Assembly (NCBI GenBank): GCA_910586515.1
Contig: CAJUGL010000041.1
Span: forward strand, 6,548-28,991
Direction: 5' to 3'
DNA: 22,444 bases
Source of the DNA: an uncultured Acetatifactor sp.
Lineage (GTDB): Bacteria > Bacillota > Clostridia > Lachnospirales > Lachnospiraceae
Part shown: piece after piece, positions 1-7,429 of the stretch
Layout of the letters: each line of letters begins with the position of its first letter
How positions within the stretch are numbered: position 1 is the stretch's first letter
Notes under the pieces: generated by a model
Databases searched by the model: none
What the model was told of the DNA's origin: nothing
What the model saw: only the letters and a program-made list of their open reading frames with translations
Program-made: the position numbers and the translations under genes

Positions 1-360
1 TTCCGTATCTGGCAAGTGAAGCAAATCAACATTTCCCACAGATGCACTCTGCCCGTTTATTTCCGTATCTGGCAAGTGAAGCAAATCAACATTTCCCACA
101 GATGCACTCTGCCCGCTTATTTCCGTATCTGGCAAGTGAAGCAAATCAACATTTCCCACAGATGCACTCTGCCCGTTTATTTCCGTATCTGGCAAGTGAA
201 GCAAATCAACATTTCCCACAGATGCACTCTGCCCGCTTATTTCCGTATCTGGCAAGTGAAGCAAATCAACATTTCCCGCAGATGCACTCTGCCCGCTTAT
301 TTCCGTACCTGGCAAGTGAAGCAAATCAACATTTCCCATTGATGCCCCCTGCTCGCTTAT
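1..360. repeat. 60-bp tandem repeat array, six copies
   Basis: Six head-to-tail 60-bp units fill this stretch exactly, and the array begins at the window edge so it probably continues to the left. Copies 1-4 differ only at one base near the unit end (cccgtttat in copies 1 and 3, cccgcttat in copies 2 and 4), so pairs form a 120-bp higher-order unit. Copies 5 and 6 diverge more, and copy 6 carries most changes. The unit end next to the gene contains the last codons and stop of the minus-strand dehydrogenase/hydrolase gene, so part of that gene's 3' end is copied in every unit. Because 60 is a multiple of three, long open frames appear on both strands, but they lack gene-like features and I do not call them. 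Confidence 0.95.
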
Positions 361-2393
361 TTCCATACCTGGTGGGTAAAACATACCCTGATCCGGGGAT
401 GGTCCCGTTTCATGCGGCAGATTCTCCTCAAGCTGTCCTCATAGGCGGCAAAATTATCCTGCAGCAGTTTGGGCAGCAGACGCATGCGGTTTGTGGCCCG
501 CACCAGATCTCCTCCCCAACAGGCATCCGCCGCCAGAAAAAGGCTTACATCCGGTATCCACAGCCCCATCTGTCCCCTGGAATGCCCTTCCAGACGCACT
601 CCCATAAGGCTGCCGTCCCCAAACAAATCGTACACTTCCTCAAAATACCCGCACAGAAAATGTTCTTTCAGCGGATTTTCCGGTATGATTTCCCTGCGGA
701 TACTGCCCTTCGGAGGCACCAGGGCCGGAAACATCAGCCTGCGGACGCCGGGATGGTGCAGCGCCTCCAAAGTTTCCTCAAAAGCCACCAGATCATATCC
801 GGAAAACTGCGACAATCCCCCCACATGATCCGGGTGGGCATGGGACAGCAGAATCATCCCCACGCTCTCCGGTGCAATTCCGTCCGCCTCAAGCCTCTCC
901 GCTATCGTTTCCCCCGTCTCCAGTTGTACCGGATTCAGCAGACGGTATATCCGCAGTGCCATCCCGCCCCGGAAAATCTCCCGGGAGTAACCGGCATCAT
1001 ATAAAATATTGCCAAGTTCCCTGTGACGAATCAGCATGGCCCTGGCCGGGAACCGCCGTTTCTTCCAACCGGATATCCCGCCCCGGAAAATGATTCCCAG
1101 ATTATTGGTACAGGATCCGCAGCGGTATGTCCGCACTTCCATTATTTTGCCGGGTCCCTGCAGATTGGCCGGTTTCCCGCCGCCCGCTTCCCGGTTTTGC
1201 CTCACAGGCTGCGTCCCGGTCCCGGCGTACCTGCGGCCTGCTGCCTTCTCTGCTCTCTCCTGCTTCGTCGGAGGCTTTAATGGGCTGCCTTCAGGCGCTT
1301 TTCTTATGCTGCCTGCCAATGCTGCAATGTTCCTCTGCCCCGCACCGGCAGTCTCTCCCGTCCCATGTACCCCTTTCCACCACGCCCCGTACTCTCCGAT
1401 GGATTCCGCCAGGGTTTTCTCCGGACGATATCCCAGAATCTCCCTGGCCTGGCTGATATCCATGGTCTGGGCATACCCCAGAGTACAGACCGTGTAGCGG
1501 GTCAGCGGCGGCTCCCCGGGCAGCCCGAATGTGCGGTAAAGCCGCTCCATCCCCTCTGCCGCAGCATACACCGCCCCGAAAGGAAGCCGCAGATAATGGG
1601 GCTGTTCCCCGATAGCAGTCAGGAACTGCTCCAAAATCCGGCCAAACGCCATGGGTTCTCCGTTGGTGATGTTGAATACCCTGCCGGAAGCCCCCGGAGC
1701 CTTCATGGCCAGTTCACAGGCCAGAGCCACATTCTCCACACTGGTGATGTCCACCAGGTTCCTTCCCTCTCGAAAAAGGGGAATGCCCGGCTTTTGGTTG
1801 GCTCTCAAGAGTCTGGGCACCAGACTGGTATCCCCGATGCCGATAAGCCCCCTCGGCCGCAGGATAACGGTCTCCAGGCCTTTGCCGTTCCACCTGCGGA
1901 CCACCCCTTCCGCCATCAGTTTGGATTTGATGTAATAGTTCAGATCGTTTTGTTGGGGAGCCTGGTCTTCCCGGATGCAGTACTGGTCTTCCTTTCCCGT
2001 GTATATACTGGGGGAAGACACATAGACCAGACGCCGGATGCCTTTCTCCAGGCACAGTCCCGCCACAAGATTTGTACCCGCCACATTGGTTCGATAGAAA
2101 TCTTCCCATTTCCCCCAAACAGTGGAAAGCGCGCCTGCATGGATTACATAATCCACTCCCTCAAAATAAGCAGCGCAACTTTCTCTGTCGGTAAAATCCC
2201 CCGGACAAAACACAGCTCCGTATGCCGCAAGCTGCCTGCCCCTCTCCCGGTTCCGCCCCAGTGCACGCACCCTGTATGCCTTCACCAGACGCCGCACCAG
2301 GTATTCCCCCAGAAAGCCGGTGGCCCCTGTTACCAGAATTGTCTGTCTTCCTGTCAATTCCTCTGTATTTCCTGTTTCCTGTGCTTTTTCCAT
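357..2393 (-). CDS. Fused SDR-family NAD-dependent dehydrogenase / MBL-fold hydrolase
   Basis: The protein has two domains. Residues about 15-345 are an extended short-chain dehydrogenase of the 3-beta-hydroxysteroid dehydrogenase/OleD type: NAD-binding TGATGFLG (22-29), SSPSIY (126-131) and a YxxxK catalytic pair (Y154/K158). Residues about 418-678 are a metallo-beta-lactamase fold with the metal motif HAHPDH (518-523), further likely ligands H604 and D623, and H674 near the end. A Gly/Lys/Arg-rich linker (about 344-417) joins them, and an ATG at the second domain (codon 418) could allow separate translation. The frame opens at a TTG at 2528. I prefer the ATG at 2393, which has GGAG nine bases upstream; the ATG at 2402 is also possible. 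The gene follows the glycosyltransferase on the same strand, so the two are probably co-transcribed. Substrate unknown; a role in lipid or ketone/lactone metabolism is inference. Confidence 0.85.
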   Translation of the reverse strand: MEKAQETGNTEELTGRQTILVTGATGFLGEYLVRRLVKAYRVRALGRNRERGRQLAAYGAVFCPGDFTDRESCAAYFEGVDYVIHAGALSTVWGKWEDFYRTNVAGTNLVAGLCLEKGIRRLVYVSSPSIYTGKEDQYCIREDQAPQQNDLNYYIKSKLMAEGVVRRWNGKGLETVILRPRGLIGIGDTSLVPRLLRANQKPGIPLFREGRNLVDITSVENVALACELAMKAPGASGRVFNITNGEPMAFGRILEQFLTAIGEQPHYLRLPFGAVYAAAEGMERLYRTFGLPGEPPLTRYTVCTLGYAQTMDISQAREILGYRPEKTLAESIGEYGAWWKGVHGTGETAGAGQRNIAALAGSIRKAPEGSPLKPPTKQERAEKAAGRRYAGTGTQPVRQNREAGGGKPANLQGPGKIMEVRTYRCGSCTNNLGIIFRGGISGWKKRRFPARAMLIRHRELGNILYDAGYSREIFRGGMALRIYRLLNPVQLETGETIAERLEADGIAPESVGMILLSHAHPDHVGGLSQFSGYDLVAFEETLEALHHPGVRRLMFPALVPPKGSIRREIIPENPLKEHFLCGYFEEVYDLFGDGSLMGVRLEGHSRGQMGLWIPDVSLFLAADACWGGDLVRATNRMRLLPKLLQDNFAAYEDSLRRICRMKRDHPRIRVCFTHQVWK

Positions 2394-2542
2394 ATGGTTC
2401 ATCTCCGTTCCGTCCGTTATCTTTCTCCCGGCCTGATCCGGAACTTGCAGCTCCGGCACACCTGAATACCTTGCAATGGGCATCAGTTCATCCACCACAA
2501 CCGGATCCACAATATAGGAATGGGGCAATGCGGGAATGCGGT

Positions 2543-3946
2543 TTACCGCCTCTTCTTACAGCCCCGGACTGCGCCGCTGCGTTTTTCCTGGAGCCCTTCC
2601 ATGATCTCCAGTACTTCCCCCATGTGTACCGCCGTCATTGCCGCCCGTCTCTTTTCCTTCCAGTTTTTCCGCAGCTCCATGCATTCCAGAGCCTCCTGCC
2701 GCAGTGTGGCCGTATCCCCCAATATCCGGCCGAATCCAAGTCTCTGAAACCGTTCCGCATTCAGAAGCTGCTCTCCCTGTTGGGGACACAGCAGGCAGGG
2801 CACACCAAAATACAGCGCCTCATGGATGCTGTTCACTCCGCCTGCCGTGATAAAAAGGTCCGCATGACGCAAAACCGCACTTTGATCTACAAAAGGACGT
2901 ACAATAAAATTGTCCGGAAACCTGCAGTTCTTTTCACAGACCAGAACTACACGGAAAGACTGCTTCCCGGAATCCCCGCCCTCACGGAAAGCGTTTCCTC
3001 CATCACCCAGGTCCCTTTTCCCGCCTTTGCCAGGTCCCCTTGCGGCAGCATCCAAGGCTTTGCCAAAGCTCCTCTCTCCAAGCGTCCCGCCCTCTTCAAA
3101 GTTTCTCCCGAACTGCCGGATTATTTCCCGCAGCAGCCCCTCATTTTCATTGAAAATCGTCCCCAGAGAGATATAGATCAGCCGCTCCCCGGAAGCAGGT
3201 TCCGGACAGGAGAAATCATTGCGTTCCACCGTTCTCCTGTGAACGGACAGCGGACCCAAAAACCTGTATTCTGCCCCGAACAGGCCTCCTCCCGGCTGAA
3301 ACATACGGGAATAACCGCAGAGATTATAATCGCCCCTGTTCATCAGCACAGGCAGCAGTCCCAGTTTTTTCAGCCCATACGCCCTTCTTAACCGCCGCAC
3401 ATAGGACATTGCCCCAGGAAGCTCCCCCCCATAGCGCAAAAATCCGGCGAAAAATCCCGGCGCATATGCCCCCAGGCCCTTTTGCCAGGGTCCTGCAGGC
3501 AGAAAGCCGGATCTCCCCTTCCCTCCGGGACGCCCCCATGTCCAGTCAATGGCGGCAATGCTGTAGAAAGCAAAGGTGGGCACAGAAACCAGTTCCCCCA
3601 CAGCCCTGCCCCACAGAGCCAGGGACTCAAACAATATGGCTGCGGGCCGTTCTTTCCCGGCCTGGCCCAGGAGCCTTGGCAGCAGTTCCCAGGTATATTG
3701 CAGAATCAGGCGGTAAAGCTTCAGAATCCGTTCCCCGTCTCTTAAGTCCAGTTCTTTCCAATCTATGGGATAGGGACGATACTCACATCCGTTTTCCTCA
3801 ATCACTTTTCGAAAAGGCTCTGCGCTGTAATAGACCACCCGGAATCCTGCGGCCCCCAGTCGGCCTGCCAGGTACAGATTGGAAAGTGTGTGGCCGTAGG
3901 CCGGAATCCCATAGAAAAGCACTGTGCCCTTTGGTTTCTTCTCCAT
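2543..3946 (-). CDS. MGT/UGT-type glycosyltransferase (GT1-like)
   Basis: This 467-aa protein resembles macrolide/UDP-sugar glycosyltransferases of the GT-B fold. It opens with a hydrophobic strand and GIPAYGHT (13-20), the usual acceptor-side start of the family. The C-terminal donor-binding region reads HADLFITAGGVNSIHEALYF (361-380) followed by GVPCLLCPQQGEQLLNA. Such enzymes move a sugar from a nucleotide donor onto a lipid, macrolide or other hydrophobic acceptor. I chose the ATG at 3946 because AAAGGAGG lies about ten bases upstream; an in-frame ATG at 3997 lacks this. A Gly/Lys-rich insert (about 284-330) sits between the SLGT strand and the VVLV strand, where relatives usually have a short loop. 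It ends shortly before the dehydrogenase/hydrolase gene, probably in one operon. Donor and acceptor cannot be told from sequence. Confidence 0.85.
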   Translation of the reverse strand: MEKKPKGTVLFYGIPAYGHTLSNLYLAGRLGAAGFRVVYYSAEPFRKVIEENGCEYRPYPIDWKELDLRDGERILKLYRLILQYTWELLPRLLGQAGKERPAAILFESLALWGRAVGELVSVPTFAFYSIAAIDWTWGRPGGKGRSGFLPAGPWQKGLGAYAPGFFAGFLRYGGELPGAMSYVRRLRRAYGLKKLGLLPVLMNRGDYNLCGYSRMFQPGGGLFGAEYRFLGPLSVHRRTVERNDFSCPEPASGERLIYISLGTIFNENEGLLREIIRQFGRNFEEGGTLGERSFGKALDAAARGPGKGGKRDLGDGGNAFREGGDSGKQSFRVVLVCEKNCRFPDNFIVRPFVDQSAVLRHADLFITAGGVNSIHEALYFGVPCLLCPQQGEQLLNAERFQRLGFGRILGDTATLRQEALECMELRKNWKEKRRAAMTAVHMGEVLEIMEGLQEKRSGAVRGCKKRR

Positions 3947-4040
3947 TCTCCCGTCTCCTCCTTTGCCGGAATCGGACTCTGCCTGATGATCTACCATTCC
4001 GGCAGATTCCCGCGGACACTTCCCACTGCGCAGGAATCAT

Positions 4041-4195
4041 TTCCCCCGCAATTACGCACTGTTTCCATGGCGAGACATTCCCCCTACGGAAACCATTCCC
4101 CCGCAATTACGCACTGTTTCCATGGCAAGACATTCCCCCTACGGAAACCATTCCTCCGCAATTACGCACTGTTTCCATGGCAGAGACATTCCCCA
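4041..4195. repeat. 55-bp tandem repeat, three copies, upstream of the glycosyltransferase
   Basis: The core GCAATTACGCACTGTTTCC starts at 4048, 4103 and 4158, a strict 55-bp period; the third copy is incomplete. Each full unit contains GTTTCC and, 21 bases on, GGAAAC, so a unit can fold into a hairpin. The array fills most of the 300-bp gap between the DUF434 gene and the glycosyltransferase start, where the promoter of the glycosyltransferase operon should lie. Confidence 0.93.
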
Positions 4196-4249
4196 TCCCA
4201 CCAATCAAGCACCCGAAATCCTGCTTCTTCCGATAATCCCGGCTTCCCT

Positions 4250-4960
4250 CTATGCCCGGAAATTATCCAGACGGAAAATCCATGCATCCGGAACGGCTTT
4301 CTCCATCAGCCCCCGGTTCAAATTGTACCAACTGCCGCACTTGTCCAGGATAATGGCGTCCGCAGTGACCACATTTTCCATGCGGGAAAGGACACTGTCC
4401 ACGCCGGGGTGCAGCTCCACCTGAACCTGAACGCCGCGGTCCGCCGCCTTTTCCAAAATCAGCCCCCGTAGACGGCCGGAATTGGATACCTGCTGATCTA
4501 AGTAGAACAGGGCGCTCTTTACCCCCTGCTCCTCCATCCCATGCAGCACAAGCTCCACAGCCTGCACCGTTTTGTCCACAATGCGATAGCTTCCCCGCAG
4601 TCCGGCCAGATCCCGAATCGTGCCGTCCATCCCCTCCAGAAGCAAAGAGCCTGACAGAGCCACCTCCAGAGTGATAATCGTATTAAAGCCGTCCAGGACA
4701 AGGGACTCCGGCGCCTGAATCATCCGTTTCCGCTCCCGTTCCTCCAACGCGGCCCGGGTGGACGTAATCCGCGCCAGGGCCGTTCGCTGCCGCGTTGAAA
4801 GCAGATGGTGGTCCCCCACAAAGGTGCAGGCGGATTTGGTGTCATACCCCCGGTTGATCAGAAACACAATCTCCCGGGCGGCGGCATTCATTTTTTCAGC
4901 GGCCCCGGGGCCAAATTCCACCACATCCCTTGGCTCATAGCCGCGTCTTACTGTTTCCAT
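4250..4960 (-). CDS. DUF434 / DUF5616 domain protein
   Basis: The 236-aa product matches what I know of the COG2454 family. An N-terminal helical DUF434 segment (about 20-78, with RGYDTKSACTFVGDHHLLS) is followed by a DUF5616-type domain (about 83-225) holding LVLDGFNTIITLEVALSG and a central FYLDQQVSNSG. The spaced acidic residues (D90, E99, D155, D201/D206) at strand ends look like a PIN- or NYN-like nuclease arrangement, but no enzyme activity is established to my knowledge. It is cytosolic, with no signal or membrane segment. It is the last gene of a probable operon after the TPR and Cys-rich genes. The ATG at 4960 has AGGA close upstream and further AAAGGA motifs in a 16-bp repeat. Confidence 0.85.
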   Translation of the reverse strand: METVRRGYEPRDVVEFGPGAAEKMNAAAREIVFLINRGYDTKSACTFVGDHHLLSTRQRTALARITSTRAALEERERKRMIQAPESLVLDGFNTIITLEVALSGSLLLEGMDGTIRDLAGLRGSYRIVDKTVQAVELVLHGMEEQGVKSALFYLDQQVSNSGRLRGLILEKAADRGVQVQVELHPGVDSVLSRMENVVTADAIILDKCGSWYNLNRGLMEKAVPDAWIFRLDNFRA

Positions 4961-4965
4961 TTTTC

Positions 4966-5013
4966 CTATATCCTTTCCACCTTCTATCCTTTCCGCCTTC
5001 TATCCTTTCCGCC
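4966..5013. repeat. 16-bp repeat x3 in the leader of the DUF434 gene
   Basis: Three 16-bp units (plus strand TATCCTTTCCACCTTC and two copies with G for A) end just before the DUF434 start codon. Read on the coding (minus) strand, each unit carries GGAAAGGA, a ribosome-binding-like core, so the array places several candidate Shine-Dalgarno sequences in series ahead of the gene. Confidence 0.9.
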
Positions 5014-5095
5014 TTCAAAGCCGGACCCCGGTTTCGCTCCGGGCATGGCTGCCATCCCGGACCTTCCCGCAGCTCCATCCGCCCCGGTTCTTCTG

Positions 5096-5401
5096 TCAAA
5101 CCGAATCTACCCGTATAATCGGACAGTAAAAATGAAAATCATTATCCAACACGTCGTCCTCCTGTATTTCCGGCTTCCTGTGGGGAGAGCAGGGCAGATA
5201 ACCCAACAGAGGACCCTCGCCGCCGCAGATACAGCAGCCGCCGTCCCCGCCGCAGGTGGCAGCGGCATCCGCCTCCATCAATTCCTGTTTGTAAGGGTCA
5301 TAGGCAATGGACAGCCCGAAGAAGTTCGGCTCCTCCATGTCATAGGGCCTGCCTGCATCCTCCGCCTCGCTGAAATGATAAAGATGCATATCGCTTTTCA
5401 A
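5096..5401 (-). CDS. Small Cys-rich hypothetical protein
   Basis: A 101-aa protein that I do not recognise. It is acidic and has a Gly/Cys cluster in the middle (CGGDGGCCICGGEG, about residues 50-63) plus single Cys near the end, which could bind a metal, but the spacing matches no family I know. No signal peptide or membrane segment is visible. The start is a TTG with AGGGGA just upstream; an ATG four codons further has poorer spacing. It lies 30 bases after the TPR gene and 135 bases before the DUF434 gene, all on one strand, so it is probably co-transcribed with them. Confidence 0.6.
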   Translation of the reverse strand: MKSDMHLYHFSEAEDAGRPYDMEEPNFFGLSIAYDPYKQELMEADAAATCGGDGGCCICGGEGPLLGYLPCSPHRKPEIQEDDVLDNDFHFYCPIIRVDSV

Positions 5402-5431
5402 ACCGTCCCCTGCTTCCTCTTTTCTTTTATT

Positions 5432-6982
5432 CTATTCTTTCCGGGCTTTCAGGGCCACCGTCCCCGCATCCCGGCGGAACACATGGAAATCCGCCCAGGG
5501 GATATGGCTGTTTTCAAAGAAGGCCCTGGCCTGGGTTAAGACGGTAAGCAGGTCCCATGCGATAAAATCCACATAGCCGCAGTAAATACCGGTGGCCCCG
5601 CCGGTCAGAGTGACGCAGTCCCCGCCGACGCCTTCCCGCAACGCTGCCTCCAGTTTGTCCCGAAAGTCAAAAATCTGCTGACTGCGGTTTTCGCCGGTAA
5701 AGCTCTCCAGGGGATAGCAGAAAAACCCCGCCGCAGCGCCGTCTGCGTGAAGCGCATCCATATACCCGTTTTCATTGTTCAGATATTCGCTGACCAGAGC
5801 CGTGCAGTTGGTGGAACCGGCTATGACATCCAGTCGCCAGTCCCCATTCGGGTCTTCATTGGGTTCCATGCGATAGCCGGTGTAGCTGCCCTCCAGATAA
5901 GCCTCCGGGTCAGACGAAAGGTCCAGTCCCATGTCCTGGAGCTTCCCGGGCAGTTCCGTCAGGAGAATGCAGGGTTCCTCCCCGGGTTCGTGAAGCACAT
6001 GGAAGGCGTCTATGTATCTCATATGGGGAATCTCGCCCAATACCTGATCGGTGAGGGTGGTAAGCAGCCACCATGCCCTGCCTTCCTCCTCCGGAAGCAG
6101 GGGCAGCAGCTTTTCGCAGTATGCAAAGAGGGCAAAGCTTTTCTCCCCTGTCTGTTCCAACCGGATCCGCACATCATCCCCGGAAATCTCCCATTCGCCG
6201 GAGCGCAGGCCCATGTTCGCCGCAGGCTGACGGCCCACCAGGATATTCCAGTGCTCCAGTACCTCTGCAGGCGCATGCTTTTGAAAATAAACCAGTTCAA
6301 AGAGTTTGACCTTATCTCCCTCCGGAGTGAGAATCAATTCCGGTTTCCGGCCGTTGAAGCCCATCTCAAAGGAAATATCCTCAAAGGCCAGGTTCAGAAT
6401 TTGTTCGCACTTCCCGGTGAGTTCTTCCCCCCGTTCATGGTTCCTGTCTTCTTCCATAAAACGCCGCAATTCCGCCTCCTGCTCCGCAAAGGCCGCCCAT
6501 GTTTTTTGTGTCCGCTCCCGGAAATTTTCCCTGAAACGGGGCAGGGTAATACGATCCTCACAGCAGCCGATAAGCTCCTCCGTGTCCTTATCCCCGGGAA
6601 GGGCCTCCAACGCTCTGCGGAAATAGAACAGCCCACGGCCCTCCTGGTCCAGGTGGTAATAGGAATAGCCCATGCGGAAATTCCACACATGATCCCCTTC
6701 AAAATATGCCTCGTGGGGCTTCAGCAGGGCAAGGGCGCGCCTGATCATGGAAATGCCCCGGGGTTCCCCCGGATCCGCCAGATTGTTGTACGCCCGCGCC
6801 AGCTCGCTGTCCGTCTCCGGGGTGCGCGCCTGATCCGGGATGGCTTCCAATGCGTCGATGATCTTCTGATATTCATCCCGCTCATTCCAAATCCGGCACT
6901 GTTCCAACAGCTCCGAATACCGTTCCCCTTCCGGCTCCGCCCCGTCCAGGGTCCGGTACAACTCATTTTTCGTCTTACGCAT
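5432..6982 (-). CDS. Tetratricopeptide-repeat protein with uncharacterised C-terminal domain
   Basis: The first 140 residues of this 516-aa protein are helical and TPR-like: EYQKIIDALEAIPD, then a paired-helix segment around WNFRMGYSYYHLDQEGRGLFYFRRALEALPGD, which is a clear TPR signature. A charged helix (about 150-195) links it to a mixed domain (about 200-510) rich in Trp and acidic residues that I cannot name. There is no signal peptide, so it is cytosolic. The ATG has AGGAGA eight bases upstream. It is the first gene of the operon. TPRs normally mediate protein-protein contacts, so an adaptor or immunity-like role is possible but unproven. Confidence 0.75.
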   Translation of the reverse strand: MRKTKNELYRTLDGAEPEGERYSELLEQCRIWNERDEYQKIIDALEAIPDQARTPETDSELARAYNNLADPGEPRGISMIRRALALLKPHEAYFEGDHVWNFRMGYSYYHLDQEGRGLFYFRRALEALPGDKDTEELIGCCEDRITLPRFRENFRERTQKTWAAFAEQEAELRRFMEEDRNHERGEELTGKCEQILNLAFEDISFEMGFNGRKPELILTPEGDKVKLFELVYFQKHAPAEVLEHWNILVGRQPAANMGLRSGEWEISGDDVRIRLEQTGEKSFALFAYCEKLLPLLPEEEGRAWWLLTTLTDQVLGEIPHMRYIDAFHVLHEPGEEPCILLTELPGKLQDMGLDLSSDPEAYLEGSYTGYRMEPNEDPNGDWRLDVIAGSTNCTALVSEYLNNENGYMDALHADGAAAGFFCYPLESFTGENRSQQIFDFRDKLEAALREGVGGDCVTLTGGATGIYCGYVDFIAWDLLTVLTQARAFFENSHIPWADFHVFRRDAGTVALKARKE

Positions 6983-7118
6983 CCGCTGTCTCTCCTGTTC
7001 CTTTGTCTTCTGCCGGAAGGGACTGCCCCATTCAGGAGCACCAGGTATGGATATGCCTGATTTTTGAAGTGGAATTTCTGAATGCCACAGCCCCTTATCC
7101 CGCCTTTTCTATACCACC

Positions 7119-7147
7119 ATGATACCATATCTCCCCGTTTATTTCCA
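7119..7147 (-). promoter_or_regulatory. Possible sigma-A promoter of the TPR operon
   Basis: On the minus strand TGGAAA (7147-7142) and TATCAT (7124-7119) are 17 bases apart, with TGG just before the -10 giving an extended -10. The -35 matches consensus at four of six bases. It lies about 140 bases upstream of the TPR gene start. Confidence 0.4.
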
Positions 7148-7361
7148 TCCTTTTGTTGCGCTCCTGGCCCGCATTACTGTTCACTGCGTCCATAGTTACA
7201 GATGTACGCAAAACAACTCGCGAAGGTACCTGTGAACAGTAATCACAGTTCAGCATCGTCAGGGAACCGTTTTCCCTCCCAGGCAAAAAGATATGCGGCG
7301 GGAGCTGTCCGAACTGTTACGAACTGTTACCACAGAATCTGAAAAGAACTCATCAAGCCTC

Positions 7362-7390
7362 TTGACAAAATCTTACTTGCCGCATACAAT
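7362..7390 (+). promoter_or_regulatory. Sigma-A promoter of the TetR gene
   Basis: TTGACA (7362-7367) and TACAAT (7385-7390) are separated by exactly 17 bases, a near-consensus promoter. The start point would fall inside the palindrome at 7390-7413, so a bound repressor would block initiation. Confidence 0.85.
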
Positions 7391-7413
7391 GACTATGCAA
7401 ACAGTTTTAGTCA
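7390..7413. promoter_or_regulatory. Predicted TetR operator, site 1
   Basis: TGACT-N14-AGTCA overlaps the last base of the -10 and the expected start point of the TetR promoter. The right arm continues as AGTCAAACAG, as at site 2 (8058-8081). Arm sequence, 14-bp spacing and flanking bases are the same at both sites, which supports a dimeric-repressor binding site. Confidence 0.65.
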
Positions 7414-7429
7414 AACAGGAGGCATTGAC

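Larger units (their letters stand above)
6983..7429. other. 447-bp divergent intergenic region with inverted repeat
   Basis: No gene is seen here between the TPR gene and the TetR gene. It holds a perfect 12-bp inverted repeat (ATTACTGTTCAC 7173-7184, GTGAACAGTAAT 7232-7243) with a nested TGCGT/ACGCA pair inside. There is also a small hairpin AGGGAA-5 nt-TTCCCT (7261-7277) and a 10-bp tandem duplication GAACTGTTAC (7311-7330). Promoters for both flanking operons lie at its two ends. Confidence 0.85.

Noticed and set aside
1..360. CRISPR array
   Set aside because: The units are contiguous 60-bp copies with no unique spacers between short repeats, and no cas genes are present.
16..1004. Long plus-strand open frames through the 60-bp array
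   Set aside because: They exist only because the unit length is divisible by three and the opposite strand is a real gene. They have no signal, domain or convincing start.
1365..4236. Several plus-strand frames of 240-390 codons opposite the dehydrogenase and glycosyltransferase genes
   Set aside because: Low-complexity Pro/Ser/Arg-rich translations typical of antisense shadows in GC-rich DNA. The minus-strand genes carry clear family motifs.
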